Source: Chrysomallon squamiferum (taxonomy: Eukaryota > Mollusca > Gastropoda > Neomphalida > Peltospiridae). Taken from it: 12,500 nt of DNA. Position 1 is the first letter of the stretch. Every line of letters begins with the position of its first letter. Location: positions 17,673,406-17,685,905 of the forward strand of contig CM022677.1 of NCBI GenBank assembly GCA_012295275.1. The letters run 5' to 3'. Shown here piece after piece: positions 7,928 through 12,500 of the stretch. The position numbers were made by a program, and so were the translations under genes. The notes under the pieces were generated by a model, which searched no databases, was not told the DNA's origin, and saw nothing but the letters and a program-made list of their open reading frames with translations.

Positions 7928-7949
7928 TCAGAGTCAGAGTCAGAGTCCA
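7859..7949 (+). repeat. GT/GA microsatellite with GTCAGA tail
   Basis: About (GT)5 at 7859-7868, then about (GA)27 at 7869-7922, then a GTCAGA-type short repeat to about 7949. The block is purine-rich on this strand and lies just upstream of the terminal exon's polypyrimidine tract. It is expected to vary in length between individuals. Confidence 0.95.
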
Positions 7950-8007
7950 TATGATAAAGAGATAATAAATTATTTCTTCTTTTTTTATCTTTTTTTGAAC
8001 TTTTCAG

Positions 8008-8612
8008 ATAAAAATGCACTTTCCTTGAGAAATGTCCTGCCTTCTGAACAATATGCTGTTGCTATGGGAGATCCAGCAGCAGCAGCACCAAACAGTGTAT
8101 ATTTTCAAACTCCTGCTGCCTTTGCCTCCATTTCTTCTCAAGGTTATGCTAGAGACACCTACAGTGCAGAAAGATATATTAGGGGAGCCTACCCTACTAG
8201 TGTTAACAGCAGGGGGGATAATTCTGATCAGCATGTCATGGAGGTCAAATCTGAATATTTTGTAAAGGGAAATAATTCTGTGGATCTGAACGAACAGCAG
8301 CAACACGAGACTAATAATGACGTTTATGCAAGTGAAGAAAACTCTGTTGCAAGGGAAGATAACTCTGTTGCAAAGGAGGATAATTCTGTAGAGCTGCCCA
8401 GCAGCATTCAGCCAGCATCGTATGTTGCTGCTGCTGTAGCTGCAAGTGCCAGTGTCGGCCAGCAAGTTTTGTGCGACGGTGTTAAGGAAACGATTCACGT
8501 CACTTCTGCTACTGTCTTGGATCCAAGTCCTGCGTCTGAGGCTGTAAAAGAAACAGTTGGTGATCAGGTGATTCAAGCCAGTGTTTCCCCTGGCAACGAA
8601 GGCAGAAAATGA
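8008..8612 (+). CDS. TCF12/da: Terminal E-protein exon with 200-residue low-complexity tail
   Basis: Last coding exon of the long isoform. Only one frame is open, the one entered with a single upstream base: G+AT gives Asp, then KNALSLRNVLPSEQYAVAMG, running to TGA at 8610-8612, 200 residues. That phase fits direct joining to the exon ending 5244. The tail has Ala runs (DPAAAAP; YVAAAVAASASVG), Tyr/Gly/Ser-rich parts, one SUMO-type VKSE site (8244-8255), a QQQ run, and three tandem 7-residue repeats of E-E/D-N-S-V-A/E (8334-8396). This looks disordered, as expected of a transcription-regulating tail; no domain is recognised. Fly Daughterless also has a long disordered tail here, whereas vertebrate E-proteins end soon after the KRREEEK block. 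Coding status rests on length, composition contrast and phase. The upstream GA repeat also translates in this frame but lies before the acceptor and is intronic. Confidence 0.85.
8334..8396 (+). repeat. Three 7-codon repeats inside the terminal exon
   Basis: Units 8334-8354, 8355-8375 and 8376-8396 encode EENSVAR, EDNSVAK and EDNSVEL. A related NNSVDL lies upstream at 8271-8288. The units are close in DNA as well as protein, so they probably arose by slippage. Confidence 0.9.
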
Positions 8613-8840
8613 AAAGTGTGTTTATAGTGTATAAAAATTAAAATAAATCCATGACAAATTACTTGATTTTAAAAAAAACAAAAAGAAAAAAAGGATAATT
8701 AATAAAACAAACATGGCCGACTGATAATATAAATTACTTGTTTGTAAAAAAAAAAAAAAAATAACACAAAAAAAAACACAAAAAAAAACAAAACAATAAA
8801 CACTTCAGTCTCCTTTGTGGCAAATGTGAAGACTTCTCAG
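8613..8840 (+). other. Probable 3'UTR of the long isoform
   Basis: After the stop the sequence becomes A-rich and non-coding. AATAAA hexamers lie at 8642, 8701 and 8795. The end of the UTR is an estimate from the last of these and the T/GT-rich stretch that follows. Confidence 0.5.
8795..8800 (+). terminator. Candidate poly(A) signal
   Basis: AATAAA followed about 50 nt later by a T- and GT-rich stretch (about 8848-8900) of the kind found downstream of cleavage sites. AATAAA is frequent by chance in this AT-rich sequence, and 8642 and 8701 are rivals. Confidence 0.4.
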
Positions 8841-11800
8841 AATTTCTTCCTTTGTTTGGTTTTTCTTCTTTGGTTGTTTTTTTTTTTTTTTTTTTTTTTT
8901 TCAATTGTTACAGTTAAACAGCTGATTTTTTTCTTTTTTTTTTTAAATTTTTGTTTTGACAAACAAACAAAATCAGCATTTATATTTTAGTGGTTGTAGG
9001 TTTTTACAACTGTTCTTAGTTTGGATTCAGTTACCAAACTATTTGTGTGTGTGTATTTAGTTTTTTTCTCTCTTTTTAACCATGGGTTTTATTTTATTGC
9101 CTTATGTTAAACACAAACAAGATGCATTTGTGCAACATATTTGAGTTGGACAAGTAACAGAGTGCTTGTGAAATCAGTAGAACAGTTAAGAAAATATTTT
9201 GTTTTTGTTTTTGTTTTTCAGGACTTGTATTGGTTGTTGTTAAATATCATCACAGAAATTCATTTTTTTTTAAAAAACAAAACAAAAATAAAAATCATTT
9301 CATTATCATCAAGACTTAATTTTTACCGGTCTTTTTATTAAAAACATCAGATTTATATTTGGATCACGTATTTAATTCTGTGCATGGCAAATTGTTGAGG
9401 ATTTATGATTTCGATTCCAGATTAGCGATTAGTGTTAAAATAATTCTACAGAAATGAATTATTTGTAGAAGTGTTTCACAAATAAGATCAGTTATTCAAT
9501 GCATTATTCAATTTAATTATTCATGTATCAAATTTATTCGTCATAATTATGTATAAATTATGTTCAGCCTGAGTCTAATTATTTGTTTGTTTTTTTTTGT
9601 TTTTGTTGAATAATGAATTTCTTCTGTTTTCTTTTTTCTTTTCTTTTTTCCAAACCAAATCATGCCATCTCAAAGCTTGTTTTGTAGGAAAAACTGATAT
9701 TTACAAGAACACTTTTTTTTTAAATAATTAATTTACATACATATATATATGTATTTCTTTTTAACTGACTTGTTTAAAAAAGTCAATAAATTTTAATTAA
9801 CTGTTAAATAGAAACTCACAAAATAAATAACATTTGATTTGTAAAGATATCTGGATCAAGCTGATGATTTTTGTTCTGCACAAATAAATTTCTATGGCAG
9901 TCATTTATACTTAATAATAATATTGAATTTACGGTTAAAAACCAAAAATAGAAAACAGTTTATATTCATGTGTACAAAAGATTTTTATGATTTATTTACA
10001 AAATAAAATTTTACCTTTTTAATTCATTTTGTTACATCATTGTTTGCAAGAATTTCATGTTTTAACAAAATTTAAATTTTGGTTTTGAAAAAACTTTTAA
10101 CTCAAAAGACTTGAAAATAAACATTGATCTGATAGAAAAACAGGGTTAATATACTTCAGAAAGAAAAGTTTAGACTTTTGTAAAACAAAACAAAAAAGTA
10201 ATTTAAAAACTTGAATTGTCCTAGGACATGAAATAAAAATTTCAATTCATAAATTGAATGTAATACGTGCTCAAATAAAAAATGTGTGCATTATTTTGTA
10301 AAATATCTGACAAAAATTATTTTTGTTTATCTCGTTTTTGTTAGGTCAGACCTATTATGAAAATAATTTTAATAATATCCCAGTTCTGTGTTTGTGTTCA
10401 TTTTTAAGAATATATTTTATGCATATCCATGCACTATTTTGTCACAGTTTGGTGCATTTAATTTGGTTTTTAATAACAATAATTGTTCAGATCTGGGTTT
10501 CTAGACAAATACTGGTTTGTTATGTAGCATTATTAATGTCATCATGAATTTAGAATTTGTTGATAAGAAAGTAGTTTTTTGTTTTCTTATGAAGATTTAT
10601 GAATTTGATGCAAGTTTCAGTGATAAAAGTTAGTAATGCACTTGTTATTGTTACAGGAAAATAAAAAAAAATTTGTTTGACAATGAGCTTCCACATACAG
10701 ACTGAATTCCCTGGTATGATCATTTTCGTTTTGTTCTGAAGTTGAAAAAAATTTAATAAACATATACAAAACACATCTGAAATTTGAATCTCTTCGTAAA
10801 ATATCCTTTCTCCACAGAAAATTATTATTATATATTTTATGTTTTTTTTTTTTTTAAGGAATTTTTTCTGAACCTATTAAAAAAGTTTCTCTATACATGA
10901 TGGAAAAGATGGCAGTTTAGTCTAAAATAATTCTACAGAGGGAAAAAATTTAAAAATTTAAAAATTGATTGTGAAATAAAACAAATAAAGGAAAAAAAAA
11001 GAAAAGAAAGAAAGAAAGAAGTATAATTATGCCTTTAAACTGGTGTTTGTGAACTTAAATGTGTTATCATCATAAGCCATAATAACAGGTACTGAAACTT
11101 CTCCATATTTATTTCTTCTTAACCTACTAAACTAATTTGTTCTTAAAAAAAAAAAAAAAAATGTATTCCACCACTCATTGTATTCATTCACAAATATTCA
11201 TTGTTAATATTAAAAGTTAACTATAAAATACTGGTTTTTAATTTCATGTTTTGCACATATCTAGGAACTGTGTTCAAACCCAATATTTTGGTTTTGTCTT
11301 ATCATCACTATTAACACTATTATTATTACTGTTGTTGTTATTATTATTTTTATTTTTATTATTATTATTACTATATTTATATTATTTTATTCTTTATTAT
11401 TAAAGATTTTATTTTTATTATTATTATTTTTTTTAATTCATTACCAATATCATTAAATTAAACATTATCTCAAAGTATATATTTGCATATATTTATGGCT
11501 TCTTCCATTTTATATATTAGAGAAATTATTGTCTATTTTTGGTAACAAATTAAAAGGAATCATAACCTGTATGGATTAGTTTTTATTAAAGAAGATTGAT
11601 TGTATGGACATTTTATTCAGTTTGTGGCCAAGAATGAGTCGTTTGTAAATATATCTGTGGTCCCTAAAACTATGAAATTCAAAATATGAAATTGCAAATT
11701 ACTTAGGAATGGTAAGTTAGAAATTATAATTCACCAGATTATCATGTTTTTTTGTTTTTATATTTTTTTATATATATATATATATATATAAAGAAATCAA

Positions 11801-12476
11801 TTAAAATAGAAAAAGAATAGTTAAAAATGTACATCATATTTTAATCTCAAAATTTTAACAATTTGAGAAAATAAATGTTGATAAAGTATGCATGTAGATA
11901 TTTTAATCAGAAGAACTATTATTCATATTAAGATAAAAAAAAAAAAAAAGCGAAGATTTTGTTCTGTTAGTAATAATGATTTTATTAATTTGAGCAACTG
12001 AAACTTACATTATTATCAATAAAGGTTCTGTTGTAAAGATTGTTAAAAGTCGTATTATTTTTAATAAAGATTTTTTTCAATACAGTGTTCATTCACTGAG
12101 AAAATGTGATTTTATATTTTGAATTCTCAAGTTTCCGAGGTGATTAAAAACAACTTTGTGGCCACAACAGACAAGACCATAGCTTGTTTGTACGTGTATA
12201 TTCTACAAAAAAATTTGATTAAATTACCGAATGCCTTGAAGTTATTTTTCTTTGACTTGTATTTAGAAAATAAACTGCCATAATAGTCTTCTGTTACCAG
12301 TGTTTTTTTTTCTGTAGTTCCACTCCTGTTACTAGTTATTGTTTCCTATGGAACACGTGCATTAAGTATTTTCATACCCCTTGCTCAGATAAATGTGTGT
12401 TCATGTTATGAGATGGCTGACTTATTTTCTGTACAAGTGACCACGTATGACTTTGAAAAAATACTTTGGTTTCCAG
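8841..12476 (+). other. Non-coding stretch after the terminal exon
   Basis: About 3.6 kb with no recognised gene on either strand. It contains a T-run (8877-8900), TTA/ATT repeats (about 11320-11440), a TA run (about 11769-11791), A-runs (about 11145-11161, 11936-11949), many AATAAA hexamers, a 17-nt direct repeat (9436-9452 and 10923-10939), TGCATG at 9381 and 11889, a Pumilio-type TGTAAATA at 11644, and a CACGTG E-box at 12354. It is either a long alternative 3'UTR or an intron leading to an exon at 12477. Short open frames at 10323 and 10550 have no support. Confidence 0.6.
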
Positions 12477-12500
12477 GGATGCATCTAAAGTGGAATCTCT
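12477..12500 (+). CDS. Possible further exon, cut by the window edge
   Basis: TTTCCAG at 12470-12476 resembles an acceptor. Joined to the cassette exon (GC+G) the remaining bases read A, DASKVESL; joined to the exon ending 5244 they would read GMHLKWNL. Both are open but only 24 bases are visible. Composition is a little richer in G/C than upstream. It could equally be chance. Confidence 0.3.

Larger units (their letters stand above)
6920..8007 (+). other. Intron before the long terminal exon
   Basis: Starts GTAAGT and ends with a T-rich tract and TTTTCAG (8007). It contains a TA run (about 7110-7130), ATT repeats (about 7230-7253, 7558-7573), two TGCATG motifs (7688 and 7711), a T-run of about 28 (about 7747-7774) leading into the second 51-nt repeat, and a GT/GA microsatellite ending about 85 nt before the acceptor. 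No exon is recognised. Confidence 0.8.

Noticed and set aside
8032-8265. 77-residue plus-strand frame
   Set aside because: Out-of-frame shadow of the terminal exon.
8004-8576. 190-residue minus-strand open frame
   Set aside because: Complement of the terminal exon; no domain, low-complexity and no splice support.
7857-8612. 251-residue gene starting in the GA repeat
   Set aside because: The first 50 codons translate the GT/GA microsatellite and a pyrimidine tract; the acceptor at 8007 gives a better start for the coding part.
9141-9341. Acceptor-like GTTTTTCAG at 9221 with an open frame after it
   Set aside because: The frame runs into T- and A-runs, with no donor or homology; more likely part of UTR or intron.
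10323-10774. Two 74-residue frames, one on each strand
   Set aside because: AT-rich, hydrophobic chance frames, no recognisable domain.
1-12500. CRISPR, tRNA, rRNA, prokaryotic or viral system
   Set aside because: No spaced identical repeats, no tRNA- or rRNA-like core, and no operon layout; the window is explained by one animal gene.

Overview
The window is a piece of a metazoan nuclear gene: short exons with high coding signal sit in very AT-rich introns full of homopolymer and microsatellite runs, with GT/AG splice sites and no prokaryotic gene layout. All recognisable coding sequence is on the plus strand and belongs to one gene, the 3' part of a class I bHLH E-protein (the TCF3/TCF4/TCF12/Daughterless family). 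The C-terminal tail after the conserved NLNPKAACLKRREEEK block (starting GEDMPGRIP) matches neither the vertebrate nor the fly tail as I remember them. A protostome, perhaps a lophotrochozoan such as a mollusc, is my best guess; this is inference.

Layout: 1-1533 is intron with repeats and a small GC-richer patch of inverted repeats. 1534-1623 is an exon ending inside the DNA-binding basic region (…RRQANNARER). 3156-3301 and 3357-3502 are two alternative 146-nt exons, each encoding a complete replacement of the rest of the bHLH (helix 1, loop, helix 2). 5131-5244 is the shared exon after helix 2. 6856-6919 is a probable 64-nt cassette exon. 8008-8612 is a long terminal coding exon with a low-complexity tail. 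From 8613 on come a short 3'UTR with a plausible poly(A) signal, then about 3.6 kb without recognised genes, and a possible further exon starting at 12477 at the window edge.

The main discovery is the pair of tandem bHLH exons. Splice phase lets only one be used at a time: including both or skipping both gives an early stop. Only 55 nt separate them, probably too little for normal splicing of one to the other. They recall vertebrate E12/E47, but the exon boundary lies inside the basic region and both copies share an unusual loop, so the duplication looks independent. The 55-nt mini-intron is also open in frame, so retaining it would give one protein with two HLH segments. A second switch at the C-terminus is likely: the 64-nt cassette changes the frame into the last exon, turning a 200-residue tail into a 22-residue one. 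Together the alternatives could yield four or more protein forms from this 3' half of the gene.
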